A stretch of DNA of 64,000 nucleotides from Rhizobium sp. R711. Its GTDB lineage: Bacteria > Pseudomonadota > Alphaproteobacteria > Rhizobiales > Rhizobiaceae. Positions 44,374 through 53,016 of the stretch are shown here, one piece after another (within the stretch, counting starts at the first letter, position 1; each line of letters begins with the position of its first letter). Below the pieces are notes generated by a model. It had not been told where the DNA came from. It saw only the letters and a list, made by a program, of their open reading frames with translations, and did not search any database. The position numbers were made by a program, and so were the translations under genes. The stretch is taken from the NCBI RefSeq assembly GCF_002211365.1, contig NZ_LOKZ01000001.1, positions 868,001-932,000 of the forward strand. The letters are read 5' to 3'.

Positions 44374-44601
44374 CTATTTTGGTCTCCGTGTCGATAAATC
44401 GTAACATCCTCGCTAGCGCGACGCGGTCGCGCTTCAGTGCCCGCGCGTTGCCGGCAATTGGCCATCGCAAGTCCTCGCAGACGAAAATTCCCATAGGCAA
44501 CTGCCGACGATCTGATATATCAGGCTGAAATATTGCCGCACCATAGCGAAATGATGCTGCCTAAGGCGGCGTAACCCGGCACGCTTGAGAGGAGTTGACT
44601 G

Positions 44602-45639
44602 ATGAGATGGAAGCGCACGATCCAGCTTCTGGATGTCCACGCCGAAGGTGAAATCGGCAAGGTGGCGATCGGGGGAGTGCCTAAGATCCCCGGCAATACG
44701 GTCGCCGAACAGCTGAATTGGCTGAACAGCGATCCGAAGGGTCAGGAGCTTCGCCGTTTCCTCTGCCTCGAGCCACGGGGCGCGCCGATCGGCTCCGTCA
44801 ATCTGTTGCTGCCGCCGAAACATCCGGATGCCGATGCGGCCTTCATCATCCTGCAGCCCGATCAGGCGCATGCAAGCTCAGGCTCGAATTCGATCTGCGT
44901 CACGACGGCGTTGCTGGAATCCGGCATAGTCGAGATGAAGGAGCCGGAAACCGTCGTCACGCTGGAAACGGCCGCCGGCCTCGTCAAGGCGACGGCGACC
45001 TGCCGCGATGGGCGCTGCGAGAAGGTCAAGCTCACCATGGTTCCGTCCTTCGTGCATGAGCTCGACGTGGAGATCGATACGCCGCACTGGGGCAAGATCA
45101 AGGTGGATCTCTGCTACGGCGGCATCTTCTACGCGCTGGTCGATGTCGGGCAGATCAACCTGACGATCGAGAAGGGCAATGCCGCGGCGCTCGTGCAGGC
45201 TGGCATGGTGTTGAAGGAGCTGATTAACCGCAGCATCGAGGTTGTTCATCCGGAAATCCCGGCGATCTCGGGCGTTGCCTATGTCATGTTCCGCGACCTC
45301 GAAGCAGACGGCACCGTTCGCACCTGCACGACCATGTGGCCGGGCCGTGCCGATCGCTCGCCTTGTGGCACGGGCAATTCTGCCAACCTCGCGGCACGAC
45401 ATGCGCGCGGCGAGGCGAAGGTCGGCGACGTCTTCAAGTCGCGGTCGATCATCGGTTCCGAGTTCGAAGTCGGATTGTTGGCGGAAACCGAAGTCGCCGG
45501 TCGTCCCGCGATCATACCAACGATCGCCGGGCGCGGTTTCACCTTCGGTCTTTCTCAGGTCGCGCTTGATCCCTTCGATCCGCATCCGGGCGGTTTTGCC
45601 TTGACGGATGTCTGGGGGCCGTTGGCCGGCGAAATCTGA
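44602..45639 (+). CDS. Proline racemase superfamily enzyme, Ser/Cys type (hydroxyproline epimerase or dehydratase)
   Basis: A 345-residue protein of the proline racemase/4-hydroxyproline epimerase/trans-3-hydroxyproline dehydratase superfamily. The second catalytic cysteine is present (Cys255 in RADRSPCGTGNSANLA). The first, normally in MCGH, is replaced by Ser93 in ASSGSNSICVTT. Ser/Cys members have been associated with hydroxyproline epimerase and 3-hydroxyproline dehydratase activities rather than proline racemisation. AGGAG lies seven bases before the ATG. No other hydroxyproline catabolic gene is adjacent. Confidence 0.83.
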   Translation: MRWKRTIQLLDVHAEGEIGKVAIGGVPKIPGNTVAEQLNWLNSDPKGQELRRFLCLEPRGAPIGSVNLLLPPKHPDADAAFIILQPDQAHASSGSNSICVTTALLESGIVEMKEPETVVTLETAAGLVKATATCRDGRCEKVKLTMVPSFVHELDVEIDTPHWGKIKVDLCYGGIFYALVDVGQINLTIEKGNAAALVQAGMVLKELINRSIEVVHPEIPAISGVAYVMFRDLEADGTVRTCTTMWPGRADRSPCGTGNSANLAARHARGEAKVGDVFKSRSIIGSEFEVGLLAETEVAGRPAIIPTIAGRGFTFGLSQVALDPFDPHPGGFALTDVWGPLAGEI

Positions 45640-45642
45640 CGC

Positions 45643-46125
45643 TCAGTAGGTAAAGGGGTCGACTTCTGCCTTTTCAACGGCGTGGTCGCCCGCCTGCTCG
45701 GGGTAGATGACACCCTTGCGGAGGATGATGTTGGCGTAGAGCCGTGGTTCGCTGGTTTGGATCACGGCGTGTGCGGCCCGCACCCGATTGTAGAACTCCG
45801 CGCCGACGAGCGGCACCACCTGTCGGTGCGGCTCGTGGCGGGCGCAGCAGTCGATCATTTCCTCATGAACCGGATCGAGCCTGTCCCGCTCGGCCTTGAC
45901 AGTCGACCGGAAGATTGCGTCCGGAACGAAATCGTCGATTGGCAGGACGCTGAGAACGGCATCGAGAACGGCCACGATGCCGTGGCCATCGAGGCGGATC
46001 AGCCGCCGTGCATGTTCGACGCCGGGGTAATTGCCGTCGACGATGGCGATTTCGTCGCCGTGTCCCATGGCACGCAGCGTCGAAAGCAGTTCCGGGCTCA
46101 AAAGTGGGTTAAGTCCCTTCAGCAT
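45643..46125 (-). CDS. fucU: RbsD/FucU-family sugar mutarotase
   Basis: A 160-residue mutarotase-family protein: MLKGLNPLLSPELLSTLRAMGHGDEIAIVDGNYPG at the N-terminus contains the catalytic-type His of GHGDEI, and a late YNRVRAAHAVIQTSEPRLYANIILRKGV segment closes the domain. These enzymes interconvert sugar anomers (fucose, ribose). AAGGAGG precedes ATG 46125, which lies within the 3' end of the ROK regulator (17-base overlap). In the frc context it may act on fructose or ribose, which is inference. Confidence 0.85.
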   Translation of the reverse strand: MLKGLNPLLSPELLSTLRAMGHGDEIAIVDGNYPGVEHARRLIRLDGHGIVAVLDAVLSVLPIDDFVPDAIFRSTVKAERDRLDPVHEEMIDCCARHEPHRQVVPLVGAEFYNRVRAAHAVIQTSEPRLYANIILRKGVIYPEQAGDHAVEKAEVDPFTY

Positions 46126-47356
46126 TTTCGACCTCCTTGAATAAAACGTTCTGGTCCGTGAGATAGCGCGCGAAGATCGGCAGGCTGGCGCCGCCGATGG
46201 CGCGCGCATGAGGGCCGATTGCGCCTTCGATGATGTCGGGCATGACGACGCCCTGCAGATCGAGCATCGCGGCCTCGTGGATCGTCGCCTGCACGATCCG
46301 TTCGCGCACCCATCCGGGAAAGCCGCCGTCGATTACGGCAGCGCTGAAATCGATGATCGAGGCGGCCGCGACGATACCCTGTGCGAGCGCTCGGGCGGTG
46401 TCCTGGATCCACATCTCCAGAGGCTCGCCGAAATCGATCCAGTCGTCGGCGGAATACCAGAGGGGCTGCGGGTCGATGCCGCGTTCGCGCAGCATGTTCT
46501 CGAGAACAAAAATTGAGGCAACTTCAAGCAACTGCAACGTTTCGCCATGCTTGCCGCGCACCGGGAGCGGGCCGATGGCGCCAGCCGTACCCGTGCGTCC
46601 CGAAAAGATCGCGGAATTGAGGACAATGCCGCCGCCGATGAAGGAGCCGATGAAGAAATAGACGAAATCGGGATAGGACGGCCCTATGCCGAACACGAGT
46701 TCGGCGCCACAGGCGCTCGTCGCATCGTTCTGCAGGTAGACCGGGTAGGGCACGCGGGCGGCAATCTCGGTGTGGAGATCGAAGTCGCGCCAGACATCCA
46801 TTGCACCCTTGGGCGAACCGACTTCCTCTTCCCAGTTCCAGAGCTCGAACGGTGCTGCGATACCGATGCCGGCAATGCGGCCGCGCTGCTTCTCGTCGAG
46901 CCGGCTTTCGAGCTCGCGGATCCCCGAGGTGATGAAATCCAGAAAGACGTCGGGCAGCGGATAGGCATAGGTCTGGTGAAGCTGCAGGCGGATCTTGCCC
47001 ACGAAATCCATCAGCACAAGGTCGGCGCTGCGTCGACCCATTTTCACGCCAAACGAGTAAACGGCGTCGGCATTGAGCCGCATCGGGATCGACGGTTGGC
47101 CGACGCGGCCACGCACTGGCTCGCCGCGGGAAAGCAAGCCTTCCTTCTCCAATGCCCGCATGATGACGGAGACTGTTTGCGCCGAAAGCCCGGTTCGTCG
47201 CGCGATATCGGCCTTCGACTGGGAGCCGTAAAGGCGCACCAGCGACAGCACAAGCCGCTCGTTGTAGGCGCGCACCCTGATCTGGTTCGCACCGCCTGCC
47301 GGACTCAAAATCGGCGGTTGAGCCGGCGTATGTGCCGGACCGTCCAAAGACGACAT
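46109..47356 (-). CDS. frcR: ROK-family transcriptional regulator FrcR
   Basis: A 415-residue ROK repressor. The N-terminal winged helix (about 30-90; SQSKADIARRTGLSAQTVSVIMRALEKEGL) is followed by a sugar-kinase-like ROK domain (about 100-380) with YLQNDATSACGAELVF and GSFIGGGIVLN. ROK repressors respond to sugars. It is divergent from frcBCAK, matching frcR in Sinorhizobium meliloti, so control of fructose transport is the likely role. It overlaps fucU by 17 bases. Confidence 0.87.
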   Translation of the reverse strand: MSSLDGPAHTPAQPPILSPAGGANQIRVRAYNERLVLSLVRLYGSQSKADIARRTGLSAQTVSVIMRALEKEGLLSRGEPVRGRVGQPSIPMRLNADAVYSFGVKMGRRSADLVLMDFVGKIRLQLHQTYAYPLPDVFLDFITSGIRELESRLDEKQRGRIAGIGIAAPFELWNWEEEVGSPKGAMDVWRDFDLHTEIAARVPYPVYLQNDATSACGAELVFGIGPSYPDFVYFFIGSFIGGGIVLNSAIFSGRTGTAGAIGPLPVRGKHGETLQLLEVASIFVLENMLRERGIDPQPLWYSADDWIDFGEPLEMWIQDTARALAQGIVAAASIIDFSAAVIDGGFPGWVRERIVQATIHEAAMLDLQGVVMPDIIEGAIGPHARAIGGASLPIFARYLTDQNVLFKEVENAEGT

Positions 47357-47412
47357 TGGCCACTCCTCCCATCTGTTGGCCTATGCCCTATTTTTACCAA
47401 GCATGCCATATG

Positions 47413-47469
47413 GAATTAATAATTCAATTGGATTTATTTATTGACAAGGCAATTTCTTTCGCTCTTAAT
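47413..47469 (+). promoter_or_regulatory. frcB promoter and candidate FrcR operator
   Basis: TTGACA (47441-47446) and CTTAAT (47464-47469) are separated by 17 bases, a good sigma-70 promoter pointing to frcB. Just upstream GAATTA-A-TAATTC (47413-47425) is a palindrome, in an AT-rich stretch between frcR and frcB unlike the surrounding GC-rich DNA, and is a candidate ROK operator. Confidence 0.6.
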
Positions 47470-47590
47470 TGCCATCGTCAAACGGCACGGAACGGCTTGG
47501 AGGAGGCCGCCGGCGAGACTGCAGCGGTTCTCGTGCCCGTCAATTCCGGCACCGCCAGGGGGTGGGTCGGCAAATCTCAGGGAGGACTCA

Positions 47591-48616
47591 ATGAAGAAAT
47601 CAGTGCTTTCCGCCGCGCTTGGCGCGCTCGCCCTCGGTGTCGCCTTCTCGGCGCCGGCAATGGCAGCGGACGTTTCCGCCTGCCTCATCACCAAGACCGA
47701 CACCAACCCATTCTTCGTCAAGATGAAGGAAGGTGCGACGGCCAAGGCAAAGGAACTCGGCGTGACGCTGAAGTCCTACGCCGGCAAGATCGATGGTGAC
47801 AGCGAAAGCCAGGTTGCCGCGATCGAAAGCTGCATCGCCGACGGCGCGAAGGGTATCCTGATCACCGCGTCCGACACGAAGGGCATCGTCCCGTCGGTCA
47901 AGAAGGCCCGCGATGCCGGCCTCCTGGTGATCGCCCTCGACACCCCGCTCGATCCGGCTGACGCTGCCGACGCAACCTTCGCAACCGACAACCTGCTCGC
48001 CGGCAAGCTGATTGGCCAGTGGGCCAAGGAAACGCTCGGCGACAAGGCAAAGGATGCCAAGGTTGGCTTCCTTGACCTGACGCCGTCGCAGCCGACCGTC
48101 GATGTTCTGCGTGACCAGGGCTTCATGATGGGCTTCGGCATCGACACCAAGGACCCGAACAAGATCGGCGACGAAAACGATCCGCGCATCGTCGGTCATG
48201 ACGTGACGAATGGCAACGAAGAAGGCGGCCGCAAGGCCATGGAAAACCTTCTGCAGAAGGATCCGAGCATCAACGTCATTCACACGATCAACGAGCCGGC
48301 TGCTGTCGGCGCCTACCAGGCCCTTAAGGCTGTCGGTATGGAAAAGAACGTTTTGATCGTTTCGGTTGACGGCGGTTGCCCGGGCGTGAAGTCGGTCAAG
48401 GAAGGCGTGATCGGCGCCACCTCGCAGCAGTATCCGCTGCTGATGGCTTCGCTCGGCATCGAGGCCATTAAGAAGTTCGCCGACAGCGGCGAAAAGCCGA
48501 AGCCGACCGAAGGCAAGTCGTTCTTCGACACCGGCGTTTCGCTCGTCACTGACAAGCCGGTCTCAGGCCTCAAGTCGATCGACACCAAGGTCGGCACCGA
48601 CAAGTGCTGGGGCTAA
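47591..48616 (+). CDS. frcB: Fructose ABC transporter substrate-binding protein
   Basis: A 341-residue periplasmic binding protein of the CUT2 (ribose/fructose) type, closely matching S. meliloti FrcB along its length ([40 protein letters not shown]-terminal DKCWG). A signal peptide covers about 1-23 (cleavage after AMA). ATG 47591 has GGAGG upstream. It binds fructose and possibly mannose and ribose. A strong hairpin follows before frcC. Confidence 0.94.
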   Translation: MKKSVLSAALGALALGVAFSAPAMAADVSACLITKTDTNPFFVKMKEGATAKAKELGVTLKSYAGKIDGDSESQVAAIESCIADGAKGILITASDTKGIVPSVKKARDAGLLVIALDTPLDPADAADATFATDNLLAGKLIGQWAKETLGDKAKDAKVGFLDLTPSQPTVDVLRDQGFMMGFGIDTKDPNKIGDENDPRIVGHDVTNGNEEGGRKAMENLLQKDPSINVIHTINEPAAVGAYQALKAVGMEKNVLIVSVDGGCPGVKSVKEGVIGATSQQYPLLMASLGIEAIKKFADSGEKPKPTEGKSFFDTGVSLVTDKPVSGLKSIDTKVGTDKCWG

Positions 48617-48638
48617 GTCTCACGATATGAATCTAGCG

Positions 48639-48665
48639 CCGGCCGGGGGCTTGATCCCCGGCCGG
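48639..48665 (+). promoter_or_regulatory. Intercistronic hairpin between frcB and frcC
   Basis: CCGGCCGGGG (48639-48648) pairs perfectly with CCCCGGCCGG (48656-48665) around a seven-base loop, then TTTCG. Such hairpins after binding-protein genes act as partial terminators or RNA stabilisers, giving more binding protein than permease. Confidence 0.65.
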
Positions 48666-48771
48666 TTTCGACTGACCATAGCTGCTGTCTCAGGAACCGG
48701 CGAACAAAGACCGGTGTGATATGGGCAGGGGCTTTCCGCGCGCGGTTTGGCGCGAAAGCGGAGGAGGAACA

Positions 48772-49836
48772 ATGACCGGAGCACAGGAATTCGAACGGGT
48801 GCTTGACGGCAGCGACAAGAACGTCGCGTCGTTCGAGCATCAAAACGTACCATTTGTGAAACGTGCGCAGCACTTCCTGCACTCGACGCCGGCCGCCGTG
48901 CCGCTGATCGTGCTGGTGCTGGCGATCATCATCTTTGGCTTCGCGCTCGGCGGACGGTTCTTCTCGTCCTACACCTTGACGCTCATCTTGCAGCAGATCG
49001 CCATCGTCGGCATTCTCGGTGCCGCGCAGACGCTGGTCATCCTGACCGCCGGCATCGATCTTTCGATCGGCGTCATCATGGTCATTTCGGCCGTCATCAT
49101 GGGCAACTGCGCCATTACCTACGGCATTCCCACACCGATCGCGGTGCTGGCCGGGATGCTCGTCGGTGGTCTCTGCGGCTTGCTGAACGGTTTCCTCGTC
49201 GCCTATGTGAAGCTGCCGCCGTTCATCGTCACGCTCGGTACCTGGAACATCGTCATGGCGACGAACTTCATCTATTCCGCCAACGAAACGATCCGCGACA
49301 CCGATGTCGATGCGCAGGCGCCGCTGCTGCATTTCTTTGCGCTCAGCTTCAGGCTAGGTACCGCCGTGCTCACCCTCGGCGTCATTGCCATGGTGCTGCT
49401 CGTTCTCGTGCTCTGGTATATTCTCAATCACACGGCCTGGGGCCGCCACGTTTATGCGGTCGGCGATGACCCGGAAGCGGCCAAGCTCTCCGGCATCCAG
49501 GCCAAGAGCGTGCTGCTGACGGTCTATACCGTCTCCGGCATCATTGCCGCCTTCGCAGCCTGGGTCTCGATCGGCCGTAACGGCTCCATCTCTCCCTCGT
49601 CCGCGGTGACGGATTATAACTTGCAGGCCATCACGGCGACCGTGATCGGCGGCATCTCGCTCTTCGGCGGTCGCGGCTCGATCCTAGGTACCCTGTTCGG
49701 TGCGATGATCGTCGGTGTCGTCTCGATGGGCCTCAACATGCTCGGCGCCGATCCGCAGTGGAAGGTGTTGCTCACCGGCGTGCTCATCATCGCCGCAGTC
49801 GCAATCGACCAGTGGATCAGAAAGGTGTCGGTGTAA
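48772..49836 (+). CDS. frcC: Fructose ABC transporter permease
   Basis: A 354-residue CUT2 permease (RbsC-like). It has about ten hydrophobic segments starting after a roughly 35-residue cytoplasmic N-terminus, with the typical TAGIDLSIGVIMVISA and GRNGSISPSSAVTDYNLQAITATVIGG motifs. GAGGAGG precedes ATG 48772. It ends one base before frcA. Confidence 0.94.
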   Translation: MTGAQEFERVLDGSDKNVASFEHQNVPFVKRAQHFLHSTPAAVPLIVLVLAIIIFGFALGGRFFSSYTLTLILQQIAIVGILGAAQTLVILTAGIDLSIGVIMVISAVIMGNCAITYGIPTPIAVLAGMLVGGLCGLLNGFLVAYVKLPPFIVTLGTWNIVMATNFIYSANETIRDTDVDAQAPLLHFFALSFRLGTAVLTLGVIAMVLLVLVLWYILNHTAWGRHVYAVGDDPEAAKLSGIQAKSVLLTVYTVSGIIAAFAAWVSIGRNGSISPSSAVTDYNLQAITATVIGGISLFGGRGSILGTLFGAMIVGVVSMGLNMLGADPQWKVLLTGVLIIAAVAIDQWIRKVSV

Positions 49837-49837
49837 C

Positions 49838-50620
49838 ATGGCAAACGAACCCATTCTTTCGGCTCGCGGGCTCGTCAAACGCTACGGACGCGTCACCGCA
49901 CTCGATCATGCCGATTTCGACCTTTATCCCGGCGAGATTCTCGCTGTGATCGGCGACAACGGTGCCGGCAAATCGTCGCTCATCAAGGCCATATCGGGCG
50001 CGATCACTCCCGATGAGGGCGAAATTACGCTGGAGGGCAAGCCGGTCCATTTCAAATCCCCCATGGAGGCGCGAGAGGCGGGCATCGAAACCGTCTATCA
50101 GAATCTCGCGCTTTCCCCGGCACTGTCGATTGCCGACAACATGTTCCTGGGTCGCGAGATCAGGAAACCTGGCTTGCTCGGCAGCTGGTTCCGTATGCTC
50201 GATCGCCCGGCGATGGAGAAGCGGGCACGCGCCAAGCTCTCCGAGCTCGGCCTGATGACGATCCAGAACATCAACCAGGCCGTCGAAACGCTTTCGGGCG
50301 GTCAGCGCCAGGGTGTGGCTGTGGCCCGCGCCGCGGCCTTCGGCTCGAAGGTCGTCATCATGGACGAGCCGACGGCTGCCCTTGGTGTCAAGGAAAGCCG
50401 CAAGGTGTTGGAACTCATCCTCGACGTGCGTTCGCGTGGCCTGCCGATCGTGCTGATCTCGCACAACATGCCGCATGTTTTCGAGGTCGCCGACCGCATT
50501 CATATTCATCGGCTAGGCCGTCGTCTGACGGTCATCAATCCGAAGGAATATACGATGTCCGATGCCGTTGCTTTCATGACCGGCGCCAAGGCCGTGCCGA
50601 CGGAGCCGGTCGCCGCATGA
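49838..50620 (+). CDS. frcA: Fructose ABC transporter ATP-binding protein
   Basis: A 260-residue single-domain ABC ATPase: Walker A GDNGAGKSS, signature LSGGQRQGVAVARA, Walker B VVIMDEPTAAL and the H-loop His in ISHNM. CUT2 systems usually have a fused double ATPase (RbsA); a single domain, as here, is characteristic of FrcA. It abuts frcC (one base) and overlaps frcK by four bases. Confidence 0.94.
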   Translation: MANEPILSARGLVKRYGRVTALDHADFDLYPGEILAVIGDNGAGKSSLIKAISGAITPDEGEITLEGKPVHFKSPMEAREAGIETVYQNLALSPALSIADNMFLGREIRKPGLLGSWFRMLDRPAMEKRARAKLSELGLMTIQNINQAVETLSGGQRQGVAVARAAAFGSKVVIMDEPTAALGVKESRKVLELILDVRSRGLPIVLISHNMPHVFEVADRIHIHRLGRRLTVINPKEYTMSDAVAFMTGAKAVPTEPVAA

Positions 50621-51243
50621 GCGCAACGATCGATGAAATCGCCGGCGATGTCATCGACCGCGCCGGCGATGTCAAACGTTTCCTGATCGCCATCGCCGGT
50701 CCCCCCGGCGCTGGCAAGTCCACCATGGCGGACAATCTTGCCGATGCCCTGAGAGCCAGGGGCGAAACGGCTGAGGTCTTGCCCATGGATGGCTTCCATA
50801 TGGATAATGCCATCCTCATTGAACGCGGACTTCTGGCGCGAAAGGGTATCCCGGAAACCTTCGATGTCAGGGGATTCCTCGATATCATCAGGGCCGTGCG
50901 CCCTGCCGACCAGGAGGTGTTGATCCCCGTCTTCGACCGATCCCGCGAGATTGCCATCGCCTCTGCGCGTGTCGTGTCACCGCAGCATCGTTTCATCATC
51001 GTCGAGGGAAACTACCTGCTGTTCAGCCAGGGCAAGTGGGCCGAGCTCGAAGGCATCTTTGACTACTCGGTCATGCTGGCGCCGCCGATCGAGCTGCTCG
51101 AGGAACGGCTGTGGGCGCGCTGGCGCGGCTATAAGCTGAGCGAGGAGGAGGCAAGCGCCAAGGTTTACGGCAATGATCTGCCCAATGGCCGGCTGATCCT
51201 CGGCAATCGCCGCAGGGCGGATGTGACCCTCGAAACAGCCTGA
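50617..51243 (+). CDS. frcK: FrcK, P-loop kinase of the fructose transport operon
   Basis: A 208-residue P-loop kinase with GPPGAGKSTMADNLA and DGFHMDNAILIERG, related to uridine kinase/pantothenate kinase and E. coli YggC/FrcK. In S. meliloti frcK is the last gene of frcBCAK and its exact substrate is not settled; fructokinase (58625) is the likely fructose kinase. It overlaps frcA by four bases (ATGA). Confidence 0.9.
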   Translation: MSATIDEIAGDVIDRAGDVKRFLIAIAGPPGAGKSTMADNLADALRARGETAEVLPMDGFHMDNAILIERGLLARKGIPETFDVRGFLDIIRAVRPADQEVLIPVFDRSREIAIASARVVSPQHRFIIVEGNYLLFSQGKWAELEGIFDYSVMLAPPIELLEERLWARWRGYKLSEEEASAKVYGNDLPNGRLILGNRRRADVTLETA

Positions 51244-51352
51244 TCTCTCCGCCGTTCCCGACAGGACTTGCAGCGTCAGGTGGAATCGTTGCAGGTTCAC
51301 CCTCATGCAACTTCTGCTCTAAGCAAAGTGGCCAGATCTGGAGGGAGAGCGC

Positions 51353-51700
51353 ATGGGCCTCACGGAAGCAGTCTCGTCAGTCTTCTCTAAGTATGCCGTC
51401 TTCAGTGGCCGCGCCGGCCGACCGGAATTTTGGTGGTTTGCGCTCTTCAACGTCATCGCCTCGCTGATCCTGGCCTTTCTCGACAAGATCCTCTTCGGCC
51501 ATGAGATACTCGGCGCCCTCTATGGTCTTGCCGTGTTGCTTCCCGGCCTGGGCGTTGCGGTCCGCCGCCTTCATGATATCGGCCGCTCCGGCTGGTGGAT
51601 TCTGGTCGGCGTCATTCCGCTGGTGGGCTGGATCGTTCTTCTCGTCTGGTATCTCAGCCCCGGCATGCCCGGCTTCAATGAACATGGCGCACCTGTCTAA
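51353..51700 (+). CDS. DUF805 membrane protein
   Basis: A 115-residue DUF805 protein with about three transmembrane segments: FWWFALFNVIASLILAFL, ILGALYGLAVLLPGLGVAVRRLHDIGRSGWW (the diagnostic RRLHDxGRSGWW motif) and GVIPLVGWIVLLVWYL. The function of the family is unknown. GGAGGGAG precedes the ATG at 51353. Confidence 0.9.
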   Translation: MGLTEAVSSVFSKYAVFSGRAGRPEFWWFALFNVIASLILAFLDKILFGHEILGALYGLAVLLPGLGVAVRRLHDIGRSGWWILVGVIPLVGWIVLLVWYLSPGMPGFNEHGAPV

Positions 51701-51703
51701 AAA

Positions 51704-51734
51704 ACGCGGGCAAAATGTTTGCCATGCCCCGCGT
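51704..51734 (+). repeat. Hairpin between the DUF805 gene and pyrC
   Basis: ACGCGGG (51704-51710) pairs with CCCGCGT (51728-51734), with an inner CAAA/TTTG pairing. It starts three bases after the DUF805 stop, within 60 bases of the pyrC start. There is no T-run. It could be a weak terminator or part of a pyrC leader. Confidence 0.45.
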
Positions 51735-51790
51735 CCGGGTGATAATGCGCAGGGCTGAACCTTATAGGCCAGCCTCCGGAGTTTTAGCGC

Positions 51791-52831
51791 ATGCCATCGA
51801 TCACCATCCGTCGCCCCGATGATTGGCACCTGCATTTGCGTGACGGCGCCATGCTGGAACGTGTGATCGGCGATACCAGCCGGGACTTCGCCCGCGCAAT
51901 CATCATGCCGAACCTTGTGCCGCCGGTGGTGACCACGGCGGACGCCGAAGCCTATCGCGGGCGCATCATGGCGGCGCTACCGAAGGACGACAAGTTCCAG
52001 CCGTTGATGACGCTCTACCTGACGGAACATACGAATCCCGATGACGTCGAGGCCGGCAAGACAAGCGGGCTGATCACTGCGGTCAAGCTCTATCCGGCTG
52101 GTGCTACGACCAACTCGCATGGCGGCGTGCGGGATATCGAAAAGGCGATGCCGGTTCTGGAGCGCATGGCCAGGATCGGCTTGCCGCTTTGCGTCCATGG
52201 CGAGGTGACGACACCTGATGTCGACATCTTCGATCGCGAAGCGGTGTTCATCGAAACCGTCCTTGATCCGCTCCGCAAGCGTTTGCCCGAACTCAAGGTC
52301 ACGATGGAGCACGTGACCACTAAGGACGGCGTCGACTACATCAAGTCCGCAAAGGGCAATCTCGCAGGCTCGATCACCACTCATCACCTGATCATCAACC
52401 GCAATGCCATCCTGGTCGGCGGCATTCGCCCGCACTACTATTGCCTGCCGGTCGCCAAGCGCGAAAACCATCGCCTTGCGCTCCGCGCTGCCGCGACAAG
52501 CGGCGATAAGCGCTTCTTCCTTGGCACGGATTCAGCCCCGCATGTCGATCCCTTGAAGGAGTGCGGCTGTGGCTGCGCCGGCATTTACACGTCGATCAAC
52601 ACGATGAGCTGCCTTGCGCATGTGTTCGAACAGGAAAATGCGCTCGACCAGCTCGAGGCCTTCGCATCGCTGAACGGACCCGCCTGGTATGGCCTGCCGG
52701 TCAACGACGAGAGAATAACGCTGGTCAAGCGCGACAACCCCGTCAGTTTTCCGCGCAAGGTCGAAACCGGCGCAGGCCTGGTTACCGTTTTCGATCCAAT
52801 GTTCCCGCTCCATTGGGACGTTGAGCGCTAA
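51791..52831 (+). CDS. pyrC: Dihydroorotase
   Basis: A 346-residue class II (E. coli PyrC-type) dihydroorotase, third step of pyrimidine synthesis. Metal ligands are visible in [10 protein letters not shown], the carboxylated Lys lies in [14 protein letters not shown], then VHGEV, the HHL pair in GSITTHHLI and [10 protein letters not shown]. The length is typical. pyrE lies 5 kb further along on the same strand with unrelated genes between. Confidence 0.95.
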   Translation: MPSITIRRPDDWHLHLRDGAMLERVIGDTSRDFARAIIMPNLVPPVVTTADAEAYRGRIMAALPKDDKFQPLMTLYLTEHTNPDDVEAGKTSGLITAVKLYPAGATTNSHGGVRDIEKAMPVLERMARIGLPLCVHGEVTTPDVDIFDREAVFIETVLDPLRKRLPELKVTMEHVTTKDGVDYIKSAKGNLAGSITTHHLIINRNAILVGGIRPHYYCLPVAKRENHRLALRAAATSGDKRFFLGTDSAPHVDPLKECGCGCAGIYTSINTMSCLAHVFEQENALDQLEAFASLNGPAWYGLPVNDERITLVKRDNPVSFPRKVETGAGLVTVFDPMFPLHWDVER

Positions 52832-53016
52832 AGATCTTTTATCGTCACGGAATGTTTACTGCCGCTCTTCTTTGAGGGCCGCCGCGATTTGCTATGCCTG
52901 CGGCATCGCTAGTCTAAATGCATGAATTTTTAACGAAATAAGTAAGACATTCGTCATAGCGGACCCGTAGGCTTCGTACGAATGGGGGGCGCGATGGCGG
53001 TCGCGATTTCTAAAGC

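Noticed and set aside
36883..44400. An integrative element with attachment sites at tRNA-Arg
   Set aside because: No integrase, and by eye no second copy of the tRNA 3' end; only the accessory character of the genes is kept as a finding.
44602..45639. Proline racemase
   Set aside because: The first catalytic Cys is Ser93, which is incompatible with the usual two-Cys racemase mechanism.
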